DNA of 64,000 bases from Alicycliphilus denitrificans_A (GCF_044792555.1 NZ_CP126238.1:2976001-3040000); one strand, 5' to 3'. Shown: positions 33,407 through 42,791, counted from the first letter of the stretch. The notes: generated from the letters alone by a model not told the origin. A program made the numbers and translations.

Positions 33407-35356
33407 TCAGCGCAGCGCGCGGTAGATCTCTTCAGCCAGGCTGTGAGAGATTCCGTCGACAGTGGCCAAGTCTTCGATACTGGCATCGACCACGCCACGC
33501 ACGCCCCCAAAACGCTGCAGCAGGCGTGCCCGCTTCTTAGGGCCCACGCCAGGAATGTCCTCCAGCCGGCTGCCGCCCACGCGCACCTTGGCGCGCGCTG
33601 CTCGCATGCCGGTGATGGCGAAGCGATGCGCCTCGTCACGAATCTGTGCCACCAGCATCAGGGCGGCCGAATCCCGCCCCAGGTAAACCTTTTCGCGTCC
33701 ATCGGCAAACACCAATTCCTCCAGCCCCACCTTGCGCCCCTCTCCCTTTTCCACTCCCACGATGCGCGAGATATCTAAACCCAGTTCGGTGAATACTTCG
33801 CGCGCCATGCTTACCTGGCCCTTGCCTCCATCGACCAGCACCAAGTCCGGCAGGCGCACACGAGCATTCGACACCTCGGCACCACCTGCCTCGCGCTGCG
33901 CTTCGGCCACCTTGCTGTAACGCCGCGTGAGCACTTGACGCATGGCGGCGTAGTCGTCTCCACCGGTGATGCCATCGATCTTGAAACGCCGATATTCACT
34001 GCTCTGCAGCTTGTGATCATGAAACACTACGCACGATGCCTGGGTGGCCTCGCCTGAAGTGTGCGAAATATCGAAGCACTCGATGGTGAGCCGATCCAAA
34101 TTCTCAACATCCAGATCCAGCGCCTCTGCGAGGGCGCGCGTGCGCGCCTGCTGCGACCCCTCCTCGGCCAGCAAGCGGGCCAGTTGGATCTCAGCGTTCT
34201 GTTGTGCCATTTCCAACCATGCACGGCGCTGTTCACGCGGTTGATTCACCACATTCACGCGCACGCCGCTTTGCTGCTCCAAGGCATCCAGCAGCCTCTG
34301 CTCCACGAGCTCACTCGTGATCAGCGTGGGCGGAACGGGCACCCCCAGGTAGTGCTGTGCCATGAAGGCAGCCAGCACCAACTTCTCCACGGAGCAATCC
34401 GGTGGCACCACATCCCCACCATCTTCCAAGTGAAGCACGCTAGCTGCAGCCTCCACATGCACAGGGAAATAAGCTCTGTCGCCCAGATGGCGACCACCAC
34501 GCACCATGGCCAGATTCACGCAGGCGCGCCCTCCTGCTACCTTCACGACAAGAATGTCCACATCCTTGTCCGACACGGTATCCACCGCCTGCTGGTGCAG
34601 CACGCGTGACAGGGCCGTGATTTGGTTGCGCACCTCTGCAGCCAGCTCAAACTCCAGGCGCTCGGAATGCGCGAGCATGCGCCGCTCAAGTGCCTGTAGC
34701 AGCTCCTGTGTTTCACCACGCAACAGCGCTTGTGCGCCGTGCACGTCTGCGGCATAGACCTCGCGCGAAATAAATCCCACACAAGGCGCAGTGCAACGCT
34801 TGATCTGATAAAGCAGGCAGGGACGCGTGCGGTTAGCGAAGACCGTATCTTCGCAGGTACGCAGGCGAAATACTTTTTGTAGCAGCTGAATCGTCTCCTT
34901 CACTGCCCACGCACCAGGATAAGGCCCGAAATATCGATGGCGCTTACCCACCGGGCCACGATAGTACGCAATGCGCGGATAGCACTGGCCCGGGACATCA
35001 CCTATGCCATCCTTTGTGGCAACACCCGTGATTTTGAGATAGGGGTAGCTTTTGTCGTCGCGAAACAGGATGTTGTATTTAGGCTGCAGCGACTTGATGA
35101 GATTGTTTTCAAGCAACAGCGCCTCAGCCTCGGAACGCACCACCGTCGTCTCTAGCCGAGCAATCTTGCCGACCATATGACCTATGCGTGTGCCCCCGTG
35201 CTGCGCGCTGAAGTAGCTGCTGACGCGCTTTTTCAGATTGCGCGCCTTGCCTACGTACAGCAACACACCCTGGGCATCAAAATAGCGATACACCCCAGGA
35301 AGTGGGGGAAGTGCCGCCGCCTGGGCGAGCAATTCTTCCGAGTGAATTGCGGGCAT
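33407..35356 (-). CDS. uvrC: Excinuclease ABC subunit C
   Basis: UvrC makes both incisions in nucleotide excision repair. The 649-residue protein shows the GIY-YIG nuclease (LPGVYRYFDAQGVLLYVGKA), the Cys-containing middle region, a UVR domain (LLRGETQELLQALERRM), the RNase-H-like C-terminal nuclease (DLVLVDGGKGQVSMAREVF) and tandem HhH motifs at the end (LEDIPGVGPKKRARLL). The ribosome site is weak. It is followed by pgsA 47 bases later. Confidence 0.97.
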   Translation of the reverse strand: MPAIHSEELLAQAAALPPLPGVYRYFDAQGVLLYVGKARNLKKRVSSYFSAQHGGTRIGHMVGKIARLETTVVRSEAEALLLENNLIKSLQPKYNILFRDDKSYPYLKITGVATKDGIGDVPGQCYPRIAYYRGPVGKRHRYFGPYPGAWAVKETIQLLQKVFRLRTCEDTVFANRTRPCLLYQIKRCTAPCVGFISREVYAADVHGAQALLRGETQELLQALERRMLAHSERLEFELAAEVRNQITALSRVLHQQAVDTVSDKDVDILVVKVAGGRACVNLAMVRGGRHLGDRAYFPVHVEAAASVLHLEDGGDVVPPDCSVEKLVLAAFMAQHYLGVPVPPTLITSELVEQRLLDALEQQSGVRVNVVNQPREQRRAWLEMAQQNAEIQLARLLAEEGSQQARTRALAEALDLDVENLDRLTIECFDISHTSGEATQASCVVFHDHKLQSSEYRRFKIDGITGGDDYAAMRQVLTRRYSKVAEAQREAGGAEVSNARVRLPDLVLVDGGKGQVSMAREVFTELGLDISRIVGVEKGEGRKVGLEELVFADGREKVYLGRDSAALMLVAQIRDEAHRFAITGMRAARAKVRVGGSRLEDIPGVGPKKRARLLQRFGGVRGVVDASIEDLATVDGISHSLAEEIYRALR

Positions 35357-35472
35357 GGCTCAATTGTGGGTGCTCACAAGCGGGTACTTTGGCACTGTGG
35401 TTGTATTTGGGCGAAACCCACCACCATGCAGGCACTGGGCAGCCGTGCGCTGCCATCAGCCCGAGCCAGGAA

Positions 35473-36102
35473 TTAATGAAGATGGCGTGGGCGGCGCCCG
35501 CCACCATGACCACTACTGCCCGCCCCTCCAAGTCCCCGCGGTGGCTTGCCAATTTCCAGCGAGCTCACCAAAGCATCAAAGCGTTGCGAGAACAGTTTGT
35601 CGATTTCCGACACTACTCCTCCGAGCTCCGACCCATCAAAGTGTCGTTCCATGAGATTGACCACATCCTGCACCAGCAAGTCACGCTGCACCTGCATGAT
35701 CGCCGCAGGAGTGGGACCAACGAACAGCATCACGAAATCGTCGCGCGCCTCCTCGTCCTCAGGGGCATCCTCTTCATCGAACTCGGTGTCATAAAAAGTC
35801 ACCTCGATGGCGGCGCCCTGCTCAGCCAACTCGTTGAGGCTCATGCACATCTCATCAAGTGACTGACGGAAATCCTCATCACCGCGCACTGTCCAGCACA
35901 TCTGCAGCACATGTTCTTTGGCGTCGAACTGGATGCCCGGCTCCTCCTCATAGGCGCTGGTTGCACCATCAGCCAGCGAGCGTGCCCCTGCATACTTCCA
36001 CAGCGGTTTGAGCGCCTCCTGGAGTTGACTGAAGTCCACATCGGCCCGCAGCTGCACTTGGCCGTGGACATGGATTTCAAAAGGAGCGTTGTAATGTGAC
36101 AT
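35473..36102 (-). CDS. Conserved hypothetical protein (DUF6806-like)
   Basis: A 209-residue acidic, soluble protein (FYDTEFDEEDAPEDEEARDD in the middle) with a Gly/His/Arg-rich tail (GLGGAGSSGHGGGRRPRH). It resembles a Burkholderiales family that I recall as DUF6806; no function is known. The ATG at 36102 has GAAGAG upstream. It begins only 13 bases after the CCA of tRNA-Leu, so its mRNA 5' end is probably created by tRNA processing. Confidence 0.8.
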   Translation of the reverse strand: MSHYNAPFEIHVHGQVQLRADVDFSQLQEALKPLWKYAGARSLADGATSAYEEEPGIQFDAKEHVLQMCWTVRGDEDFRQSLDEMCMSLNELAEQGAAIEVTFYDTEFDEEDAPEDEEARDDFVMLFVGPTPAAIMQVQRDLLVQDVVNLMERHFDGSELGGVVSEIDKLFSQRFDALVSSLEIGKPPRGLGGAGSSGHGGGRRPRHLH

Positions 36103-36115
36103 ATCGAACTCTTCG

Positions 36116-36208
36116 TGGTGCCCCGAGCCGGGGTCGAACCGGCACGCCCCTTTGCAGGAAAGCGGCGGATTTTAAGTCCGCAGTGTCTACCAATTTCACC
36201 ATCGGGGC
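36116..36208 (-). tRNA. tRNA-Leu (TAA)
   Basis: A 93-base class-II tRNA with CCA: acceptor GCCCCGA/TCGGGGC, anticodon TAA in the loop ACTTAAAAT, a long variable arm (CGCTTTCCTGCAAAGGGGCG) and T-arm GGTTCGACCCC. It is the last of a Gly-Cys-Gly-Leu cluster, as in the glyW-cysT-leuZ group of E. coli. Confidence 0.96.
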
Positions 36209-36294
36209 GCCGACAGCACGGCTGGCATCGAGGCAGCGTAACCGCAGCAGCAATTCAGCGCAATGCCTCGCCACCATCCGGCCATTTCATGGCA

Positions 36295-36322
36295 ATAAAA
36301 AAGGGAAGCCTTGGCTTCCCTT
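36295..36322 (-). terminator. Intrinsic terminator after tRNA-Gly copy 1
   Basis: On the minus strand AAGGGAAGCC, a two-base loop and GGCTTCCCTT form a 10-bp stem running into TTTT. It lies ten bases after the tRNA and before tRNA-Leu. Confidence 0.8.
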
Positions 36323-36331
36323 TGCGACGCT

Positions 36332-36407
36332 TGGAGCGGGAAATCGGTCTCGAACCGACGACCTCAACCTTGGCAAGGTTGCGCTCTACCAACTGAGCTA
36401 TTCCCGC
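36332..36407 (-). tRNA. tRNA-Gly (GCC), copy 1
   Basis: Cloverleaf GCGGGAATAGCTCAG, anticodon loop TTGCCAA, T-arm GGTTCGAGACC, CCA encoded. Identical to the copy at 36660-36735. Confidence 0.97.
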
Positions 36408-36532
36408 ATCTTCCAAAATACAATTAATGCATTTTGAAAACTCAATAATTCTAACATTGAATTTTGACCAACCACATCTACAGCAATCAAAATTCCCGGC
36501 ACACAACAACACTTGTTGCATCGCCTGCAAAC

Positions 36533-36606
36533 TGGAGGCGCGGGCCGGAGTCGAACCGGCCTCAACGGATTTGCAATCCGACGCATAACCGCTTTGCTAC
36601 CGCGCC
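36533..36606 (-). tRNA. tRNA-Cys (GCA)
   Basis: Cloverleaf GGCGCGGTAGCAAAGCGG, anticodon loop TTGCAAA, T-arm GGTTCGACTCC, CCA encoded. It lies between the two tRNA-Gly genes. Confidence 0.96.
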
Positions 36607-36623
36607 AAACCCTTCCTCTTGGC

Positions 36624-36650
36624 AAAAAGGGAAGCAAAGCTTCCCTTTTT
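36624..36650. terminator. Perfect terminator hairpin between tRNA-Gly copy 2 and tRNA-Cys
   Basis: AAAAAGGGAAGC and GCTTCCCTTTTT pair perfectly over 12 bp with a 3-base loop. The A and T runs on the two sides make it a bidirectional intrinsic terminator, placed inside the tRNA cluster. Confidence 0.85.
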
Positions 36651-36659
36651 GCTTTAACC

Positions 36660-36735
36660 TGGAGCGGGAAATCGGTCTCGAACCGACGACCTCAACCTTG
36701 GCAAGGTTGCGCTCTACCAACTGAGCTATTCCCGC
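36660..36735 (-). tRNA. tRNA-Gly (GCC), copy 2
   Basis: Base-for-base identical to tRNA-Gly copy 1, including the encoded CCA. It lies about 95 bp from the end of lon and is followed by the perfect hairpin at 36624-36650. Confidence 0.97.
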
Positions 36736-36830
36736 ATTTACCGAAGCCTTCTATTGTACATCGTCTGGCATCGATGAAGTGAATTGTAGCCCATTTTTTC
36801 GACTCAGAAATCAATCACGCAATTTTTTCT

Positions 36831-39251
36831 TCAGTGCTTTATGGAACCGCGCTCGACCTCGCCACCGGTTGCCACCGGCACGGAAGGAGTCACTTCGTCG
36901 TCAGTCAGTGGCGCAGGCTTGCGCTCTAGCGCCACCTCGAGCACTTTGTCGATCCATTTGACGGGAACAATCTCCAGGCCGCTCTTGACGTTGTCCGGTA
37001 TCTCCTGCAGATCTTTCACGTTGGTCTCTGGAATCAGCACTGTCTTGATACCTCCGCGCAGTGCAGCCAGCAGCTTTTCCTTCAGTCCGCCAATCTCCGT
37101 GACCTCGCCGCGCAGCGTAATCTCACCGGTCATGGCCACGTCGGCACGCACGGGTATGCCGGTGAGCGCAGAGACGATGGCAGTGGTCATGGCGATGCCT
37201 GCACTGGGGCCATCCTTGGGCGTAGCGCCATCGGGGACATGCATGTGCAGATCGCGCTTTTCAAACGCCTCGTCACGAATACCCAGGGCATGCGAGCGAC
37301 TGCGCACCACCGTACGCGCAGCCTCAACAGACTCCTTCATCACATCGCCAAGCGAGCCCGTACGCGTGATGTTGCCCTTACCCGGCATAGTGGCCACCTC
37401 AATGGTCAGCAAATCGCCACCCACCTCGGTCCATGCCAACCCCGCCACCAGCCCCACCTGGTTCTGCTTTTCAGCATGCCCATAGCTGAATTTGCGCACA
37501 CCCAGGTAGTCTGACAGGTTGTCCGCTGACACCTCGACCTGTGGCTGCAGCTTCTTGAGTTGCAAGCCCTTGACCACCTTGCGGCAGATTTTAGAAAGCT
37601 CGCGCTCGAGCGAGCGCACACCCGCCTCGCGTGTGTAGTAGCGCACGATGTCACGCACGGCGGATTCGGCTACGCGCAGCTCCTCGGCCTTCACTCCATT
37701 GTTGGTCATCTGCTTGGGCAGCAGGTACTTGATGGCGATGTTGGTCTTCTCATCCTCCGTATAGCCGGAAAGACGAATGACTTCCATGCGGTCAAGCAGG
37801 GCTGGCGGGATATTCATGGAGTTGGAAGTGGCGACAAACATCACGTCTGACAGGTCGAAATCGACCTCGACGTAGTGATCGCCGAATTTGTGGTTTTGCT
37901 CGGGGTCGAGCACTTCCAGCAACGCGCTTGACGGATCGCCACGGAAGTCCGTGCCCAGCTTGTCAATTTCATCGAGCAGGAACAGCGGGTTGCGTGTGCC
38001 CACCTTGTTCAGGCTTTGCAATACCTTGCCCGGCATGGCACCAATGTAGGTACGTCGGTGGCCACGGATTTCGGCCTCGTCGCGCATGCCGCCCAGAGCC
38101 ATGCGCACGTACTTGCGTCCCGTGGCCTTGGCAATGGACTGACCTAGCGAGGTCTTGCCTACGCCCGGAGGACCGACAAGGCACAGGATAGGGGCCTTCA
38201 CCTTGTCCACACGTTGCTGCACCGCAAGGTATTCCAAAATCCGGTCCTTGACCCTGTCCAAGCCGTAATGGTCCTCGTTGAGAACGCCCTCGGCATACGC
38301 CAGGTCATGCTTGATCTTGGTCTTCTTGCTCCACGGCAGGCCTGTCAGCACGTCGATGTAGTTGCGCACCACCGTAGCCTCGGCCGACATGGGCGACATC
38401 AGCTTGAGCTTTTTGAGCTCGCCTTCCGCCTTTTTGCGCGCTTCAGCAGGCATCTTGGCGGATTTGATTTTTTTCTCGATTTCATCGATGTCCGCCCCCT
38501 CTTCACTCTCGCCGAGTTCCTTCTGAATGGCCTTGACCTGCTCGTTGAGATAGAAGTCGCGCTGGCTTTTTTCCATCTGGCGTTTCACGCGGCCGCGGAT
38601 ACGCTTGTCCACGTTCAGGATGTCAACCTCGCGTTCAAGTTGCTCGAAGAGGTTTTCCAGACGCTGCTTCACGCCTGCCAGGTCGAGCACGCGCTGCTTG
38701 TTTTCAAGCTTTAAGGGCAAGTGGGCAGCGATGGTGTCTGCCAGGCGGCCAGGGTCATCGATGCTTGCGATCGAGGTCAGGATTTCCGGCGGAATCTTCT
38801 TGTTCAGCTTTACGTATTGATCAAACTGCTGCATCACGGCGCGCCGCAGTGCTTCGATTTCACTCGACTGGTCGTCCTCAGCCTCTGCCTGCACGGGAGT
38901 CGCTGTGGCGGTGAAGTGCGTCTCGGCCTCATGCACAGCATCGACCTGGGCGCGCTGCTGGCCTTCAACCAGCACCTTCACCGTGCCATCAGGGAGCTTG
39001 AGCATCTGCAAGATGGTGGAAATGCAGCCCACCTCAAACATGTCCGACACTTGGGGCTCGTCCTTGGCAGCGGCCTTCTGGGCCACGAGCATGATGCTGC
39101 GGTCGGCATCCATGGCCAGCTCCAGGGCCTTGATGCTCTTGGGGCGGCCAACGAACAGCGGAATCACCATATGTGGAAAGACCACCACATCGCGCAATGG
39201 CAGCAATGGCAGATCTAGGGGTGTGGCGGGCAGGGGTGTATGTCCGGACAT
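36831..39251 (-). CDS. lon: ATP-dependent protease Lon
   Basis: Lon degrades misfolded and regulatory proteins in the cytoplasm. The 806-residue chain has the LonA N-domain (LPLLPLRDVVVFPHMVIPLF), a helical linker, an AAA+ module with Walker A GPPGVGKTSLGQ and a C-terminal protease domain with the catalytic Ser in KDGPSAGIAM and the paired Lys downstream. TGAGGAA precedes the ATG. It ends the tig-clpP-clpX-lon block. No heat-shock promoter was identified by eye. Confidence 0.97.
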   Translation of the reverse strand: MSGHTPLPATPLDLPLLPLRDVVVFPHMVIPLFVGRPKSIKALELAMDADRSIMLVAQKAAAKDEPQVSDMFEVGCISTILQMLKLPDGTVKVLVEGQQRAQVDAVHEAETHFTATATPVQAEAEDDQSSEIEALRRAVMQQFDQYVKLNKKIPPEILTSIASIDDPGRLADTIAAHLPLKLENKQRVLDLAGVKQRLENLFEQLEREVDILNVDKRIRGRVKRQMEKSQRDFYLNEQVKAIQKELGESEEGADIDEIEKKIKSAKMPAEARKKAEGELKKLKLMSPMSAEATVVRNYIDVLTGLPWSKKTKIKHDLAYAEGVLNEDHYGLDRVKDRILEYLAVQQRVDKVKAPILCLVGPPGVGKTSLGQSIAKATGRKYVRMALGGMRDEAEIRGHRRTYIGAMPGKVLQSLNKVGTRNPLFLLDEIDKLGTDFRGDPSSALLEVLDPEQNHKFGDHYVEVDFDLSDVMFVATSNSMNIPPALLDRMEVIRLSGYTEDEKTNIAIKYLLPKQMTNNGVKAEELRVAESAVRDIVRYYTREAGVRSLERELSKICRKVVKGLQLKKLQPQVEVSADNLSDYLGVRKFSYGHAEKQNQVGLVAGLAWTEVGGDLLTIEVATMPGKGNITRTGSLGDVMKESVEAARTVVRSRSHALGIRDEAFEKRDLHMHVPDGATPKDGPSAGIAMTTAIVSALTGIPVRADVAMTGEITLRGEVTEIGGLKEKLLAALRGGIKTVLIPETNVKDLQEIPDNVKSGLEIVPVKWIDKVLEVALERKPAPLTDDEVTPSVPVATGGEVERGSIKH

Positions 39252-39380
39252 GGGCGTTCCTCAGATAAGTCCATGGCATATGGTCCACGGACAGCGTTTT
39301 TCAACCCGACGCCCACGCTGCGAAAGCAAGCGGCGCCAGCTGGTCACCACGGGCAGGTGACCTTTGTCAGCCTCTCAGCC

Positions 39381-40646
39381 TCAGGCCGTCTTGACAGCCT
39401 CACGATAAAGCAGCAGGGGCGCCTTGTCCTCTTCAATGGTGGCCTCATCGACCACCACCTTCTCCACATTGGACACATTGGGCAGATCGAACATCGTGCC
39501 GATCAGGGACTGCTCCAGAATCGAGCGCAGCCCCCGCGCACCGGTCTTGCGCGCGATGGCCTTGCGGGCGATGGCCTTGAGCGCTGCGGGGCGTATCTCC
39601 AGATCGACCCCCTCCATAGCCAGCAGCTTGCTGTACTGCTTGACCAGGGCATTCTTGGGTTCGGTGAGGATTTGCACCAGTGCGTCCTCGCCAAGCTCGG
39701 CCAATGCCGTTACCACGGGCATGCGCCCCACCAGCTCGGGGATCAGGCCGAACTTGATGAGATCTTCAGGCTCGATGTCCTGGAACACCTCGGTGAGCGA
39801 ACGCTGCTTCTTGCTGCGCACGGCAGCGCCGAAGCCTATGCCCGAGGCCTCGGTGCGGTTCTCGATGACTTTCTCCAGGCCCGCGAACGCGCCACCGCAG
39901 ATAAACAGGATGTTGGTGGTGTCGATCTGCAGGAAGTCCTGGTTCGGGTGCTTGCGCCCGCCCTGCGGCGGCACGCTGGCCATGGTGCCCTCGATGAGTT
40001 TGAGCAGCGCCTGCTGCACGCCCTCGCCCGAGACGTCGCGCGTGATGCTGGGGTTGTCGGACTTGCGCGAGATTTTGTCGATCTCATCGATGTAGACGAT
40101 GCCGCGCTGGGCGCGCTCGATCTCGTAGTTGCAGCTCTGCAGCAGCTTCTGGACGATGTTCTCCACGTCCTCGCCGACGTAACCGGCCTCGGTCAACGTA
40201 GTGGCGTCGGCCATCACAAAGGGCACGTCGAGCTGGCGCGCCAGGGTCTGTGCCAGCAGGGTCTTGCCCGAGCCCGTGGGGCCGATGAGCAGGATGTTGC
40301 TCTTGGACAGCTCCACATCGTCCTTGCCGGCCTTGTCCTTATGGCGCAGGCGCTTGTAGTGGTTATAGACCGCCACGGCCAGCGTGCGCTTGGCGCTTTC
40401 CTGGCCGATCACATAACTGTCGAGGTTGGCCTTGATCTCGGCAGGTGTGGGCAGGTCGCCGCGCCCCTCACGCGCGGCCTCGCCCGCGGGCTGTTCGTCA
40501 CGAATGATCTCGTTGCACAAGTCAATGCACTCGTCGCAAATAAAGACGGACGGACCGGCGATCAGCTTCTTCACTTCATGCTGGCTTTTGCCGCAAAAAG
40601 AGCAGTAAAGGGTTTTTTCGCTGGAGGAGCCTTTTTTATCGGCCAT
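39381..40646 (-). CDS. clpX: ATP-dependent Clp protease ATP-binding subunit ClpX
   Basis: ClpX is the AAA+ unfoldase that feeds substrates to ClpP. The 421-residue protein has the N-terminal zinc-binding domain (Cys15, Cys18, Cys37, Cys40), Walker A GPTGSGKTLLAQT, Walker B IVYIDEIDKI and the RKSDNPSITRDVSGEGVQQA substrate-pore region. It is downstream of clpP but separated from it by a strong terminator. Confidence 0.97.
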   Translation of the reverse strand: MADKKGSSSEKTLYCSFCGKSQHEVKKLIAGPSVFICDECIDLCNEIIRDEQPAGEAAREGRGDLPTPAEIKANLDSYVIGQESAKRTLAVAVYNHYKRLRHKDKAGKDDVELSKSNILLIGPTGSGKTLLAQTLARQLDVPFVMADATTLTEAGYVGEDVENIVQKLLQSCNYEIERAQRGIVYIDEIDKISRKSDNPSITRDVSGEGVQQALLKLIEGTMASVPPQGGRKHPNQDFLQIDTTNILFICGGAFAGLEKVIENRTEASGIGFGAAVRSKKQRSLTEVFQDIEPEDLIKFGLIPELVGRMPVVTALAELGEDALVQILTEPKNALVKQYSKLLAMEGVDLEIRPAALKAIARKAIARKTGARGLRSILEQSLIGTMFDLPNVSNVEKVVVDEATIEEDKAPLLLYREAVKTA

Positions 40647-40699
40647 GGAAGCAGTGCCTTATGACAGGGGATGTTGTCAAGATGATAACGAAATAAAAA

Positions 40700-40725
40700 C
40701 GGCGTTTCCCGCAGGGGAAACGCCG
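40700..40725 (-). terminator. Intrinsic terminator between clpP and clpX
   Basis: CGGCGTTTCCC and GGGAAACGCCG form a perfect 11-bp stem, 4-base loop. On the minus strand it is followed by TTTTTATTT. It should end most clpP transcripts before clpX. Confidence 0.85.
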
Positions 40726-40746
40726 CGCCAGGGGCCGGCCAAACCC

Positions 40747-41355
40747 TCAGGGACGCTTGGAGATCACCTGGTCAACGATGCCATAGTCCCTGGCCTCGTC
40801 GGCAGTCATGAAGTAGTCGCGCTCGGTATCGGCCTTGACCTTCTCGATCGACTGACCGGTGCGCTCGGCCAGGATGCGGTTCATCTGGTCCTTGGTGCGC
40901 AGAATGTCGCGCGCGTGGATCTCGATGTCGGTCGCCTGGCCGCGCGCGCCGCCCAGCACCTGGTGGATCATGATCTTGGAGTTGGGCAGCGAAAAGCGCT
41001 TGCCCTTGGCACCGGAGGCCAGCAGGAAGGCGCCCATGCTGGCGGCAAAGCCGCAGCACAGCGTGGACACGTCGGGCTTGATGAACTGCATGGTGTCATA
41101 AATCGCCATGCCTGCCGTGACGCTGCCGCCGGGAGAGTTGATGTAGAACGAAATGTCCTTGTCCGGGTTCTCGCTCTCCAGGAACAGGAGTTGCGCCACC
41201 ACCAGGTTGGCTGTCTGGTCGTTGACCTCGCCCACCAGGAAGATCACGCGCTCCTTGAGCAGGCGCGAATAAATGTCGTAGGACCGCTCCCCGCGGCCCG
41301 ATTGCTCGATGACCATGGGAATCATGCCCAGGGCCTGCGTTTCCAGTGCGCTCAT
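40747..41355 (-). CDS. clpP: ATP-dependent Clp protease proteolytic subunit
   Basis: A 202-residue serine protease that forms the tetradecameric chamber. Catalytic Ser106 (CGFAASMGAF), His131 (MIHQVLGG) and an Asp in TERDYFMTADEA are visible, with the handle-region motif NSPGGSVTAGMAIYDTMQ. It lies between tig and clpX; hairpins on both sides suggest its mRNA is discrete. Confidence 0.97.
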   Translation of the reverse strand: MSALETQALGMIPMVIEQSGRGERSYDIYSRLLKERVIFLVGEVNDQTANLVVAQLLFLESENPDKDISFYINSPGGSVTAGMAIYDTMQFIKPDVSTLCCGFAASMGAFLLASGAKGKRFSLPNSKIMIHQVLGGARGQATDIEIHARDILRTKDQMNRILAERTGQSIEKVKADTERDYFMTADEARDYGIVDQVISKRP

Positions 41356-41400
41356 GTATTTCTCCAGTCAGGCGGATACTGTAGCCAGAAAAAAGAAGTT

Positions 41401-41428
41401 GGGGCTTGTGCCACAAAGCACAAGCCCC
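41401..41428 (-). terminator. Hairpin between tig and clpP, candidate terminator/attenuator
   Basis: GGGGCTTGTGC pairs perfectly with GCACAAGCCCC (11 bp, 6-base loop). On the minus strand it is followed by AACTTCTTTTTT, an imperfect T-tract. It may partly uncouple clpP from tig. Confidence 0.65.
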
Positions 41429-41480
41429 GCAAGTTTCAGCCGCAGCGCCCCGATGCTCAGGGCGTGGCGCCTGCCGTGTA

Positions 41481-42791
41481 TCAGGCCTGGCCCATCAGTT
41501 CGTCGAAGGACACAGCCTTCTCGTTGACCTTAGCCTTGGCCAGCACGAAGTCGGTCACGTTGTTCTCGACGACCACGGCCTCGACCTCGGCCAGGCGCTG
41601 GCGGTCGCTGAAGTACCAGCGCACCACGTCCTCGGGTTTTTCATAGCTGGCGGCCAGCTCATCCACATGGGCCTTGAGCTGCTCGGGCTTGGCCTGCAGC
41701 TCGTTGGCGCGCACCAGCTCGGCCACCACCAGGCCCAGGCGCACGCGGCGCTCGGCCTGGGGACGGAACACGTCCTCGGGAATCTCGGCCTTGTCGGCGT
41801 CCTTGATGCCGCGTGCTTTCAGGTCGGCGCGGGCGGATTCCAGCAGGCGCGCAATCTCGGCCTGCACGCTGGCGTTGGGCAGGTCCAGTTCGGCCTTGGC
41901 CACCAGGGCGTCCATCACGGCGGCCTTGTTGCGGGCCAGCAGGCGGAACTTGACCTCGCGCTCCAGATTTTTCTTGATGTCGGCGCGCAGGCCTTCGACG
42001 GTACCGTCGGCAATGCCGAGCGACTTGGCCAGCTGCTCGTTGACTTCGGGCAGGTGGGCGGCCTCGATTTTCTTCACGGTGACCAGGAAGTCAGCCGTCT
42101 TGCCGGCCACGTCCTTGCCGTGGTAGTCCTCGGGGAAGGCCAGCGGGAAGGTCTTGCTCTCGCCAGCCTTCATGCCACGCACGGCGTCTTCGAATTCCTT
42201 GAGCATCTGGCCTTCGCCGACCAGGAACTGGAAGTCCTCGGCCTTGCCACCCTGGAAGGGCTCGCCGTCGATCTTGCCCTCGAAGTCCACGGTCACGCGG
42301 TCGCCGTCCTCGGCGGCTGCGCCTTGGGCACGCTGGGCAAAGGTGCGGCGCTGCTTGCGCAGGATGTCCACGGTCTTGTCGATGGCAGCGTCTGTCACCT
42401 CGGCAGAAATCTTCTCCACCTCGGCGCTGGACAGGTCGCCGATCTTGACTTCGGGGAACACCTCGAACACGGCATCGAAGCTCACCTGACCTTCGGGGGC
42501 GCCATCCTTCTCGGTGATGCGCGGCTGGCCAGCCACACGCAGCTGCGCTTCATTGGCAGCCTGGGCAAAGGCCTCGCCCACCTTGTCGTTCAGCACCTCG
42601 TACTGCACCGAATAGCCATAGCGCTGGGTCACGACGCTCATGGGCACCTTGCCGGGGCGGAAGCCGTCCATCTTCACGGTGCGCGCCAGGCGCTTCAGGC
42701 GCGCATCGACTTCGCTCTGGATGGTGGTGACGGGCAGGCTCAGCGTGATCTTGCGCTCGAGCTTTTCAAGGGTCTCAACAGTGACGGCCAT
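41481..42791 (-). CDS. tig: Trigger factor
   Basis: A ribosome-associated folding chaperone of 436 residues. The N-terminal ribosome-binding signature (GFRPGKVPMSVVTQRYG) is present, followed by the FKBP-type isomerase domain (DGDRVTVDFEGKIDGEPFQG, LVGEGQMLKEFEDAV) and the helical C-terminal arms. It starts 54 bases after tRNA-Leu (TAG) on the same strand. Confidence 0.97.
   Translation of the reverse strand: MAVTVETLEKLERKITLSLPVTTIQSEVDARLKRLARTVKMDGFRPGKVPMSVVTQRYGYSVQYEVLNDKVGEAFAQAANEAQLRVAGQPRITEKDGAPEGQVSFDAVFEVFPEVKIGDLSSAEVEKISAEVTDAAIDKTVDILRKQRRTFAQRAQGAAAEDGDRVTVDFEGKIDGEPFQGGKAEDFQFLVGEGQMLKEFEDAVRGMKAGESKTFPLAFPEDYHGKDVAGKTADFLVTVKKIEAAHLPEVNEQLAKSLGIADGTVEGLRADIKKNLEREVKFRLLARNKAAVMDALVAKAELDLPNASVQAEIARLLESARADLKARGIKDADKAEIPEDVFRPQAERRVRLGLVVAELVRANELQAKPEQLKAHVDELAASYEKPEDVVRWYFSDRQRLAEVEAVVVENNVTDFVLAKAKVNEKAVSFDELMGQA

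Noticed and set aside
39355..39380. GGTCACC/GGTGACC hairpin between clpX and lon as a terminator
   Set aside because: It is followed by a T-run only on the plus strand, where no gene is being terminated; probably chance.
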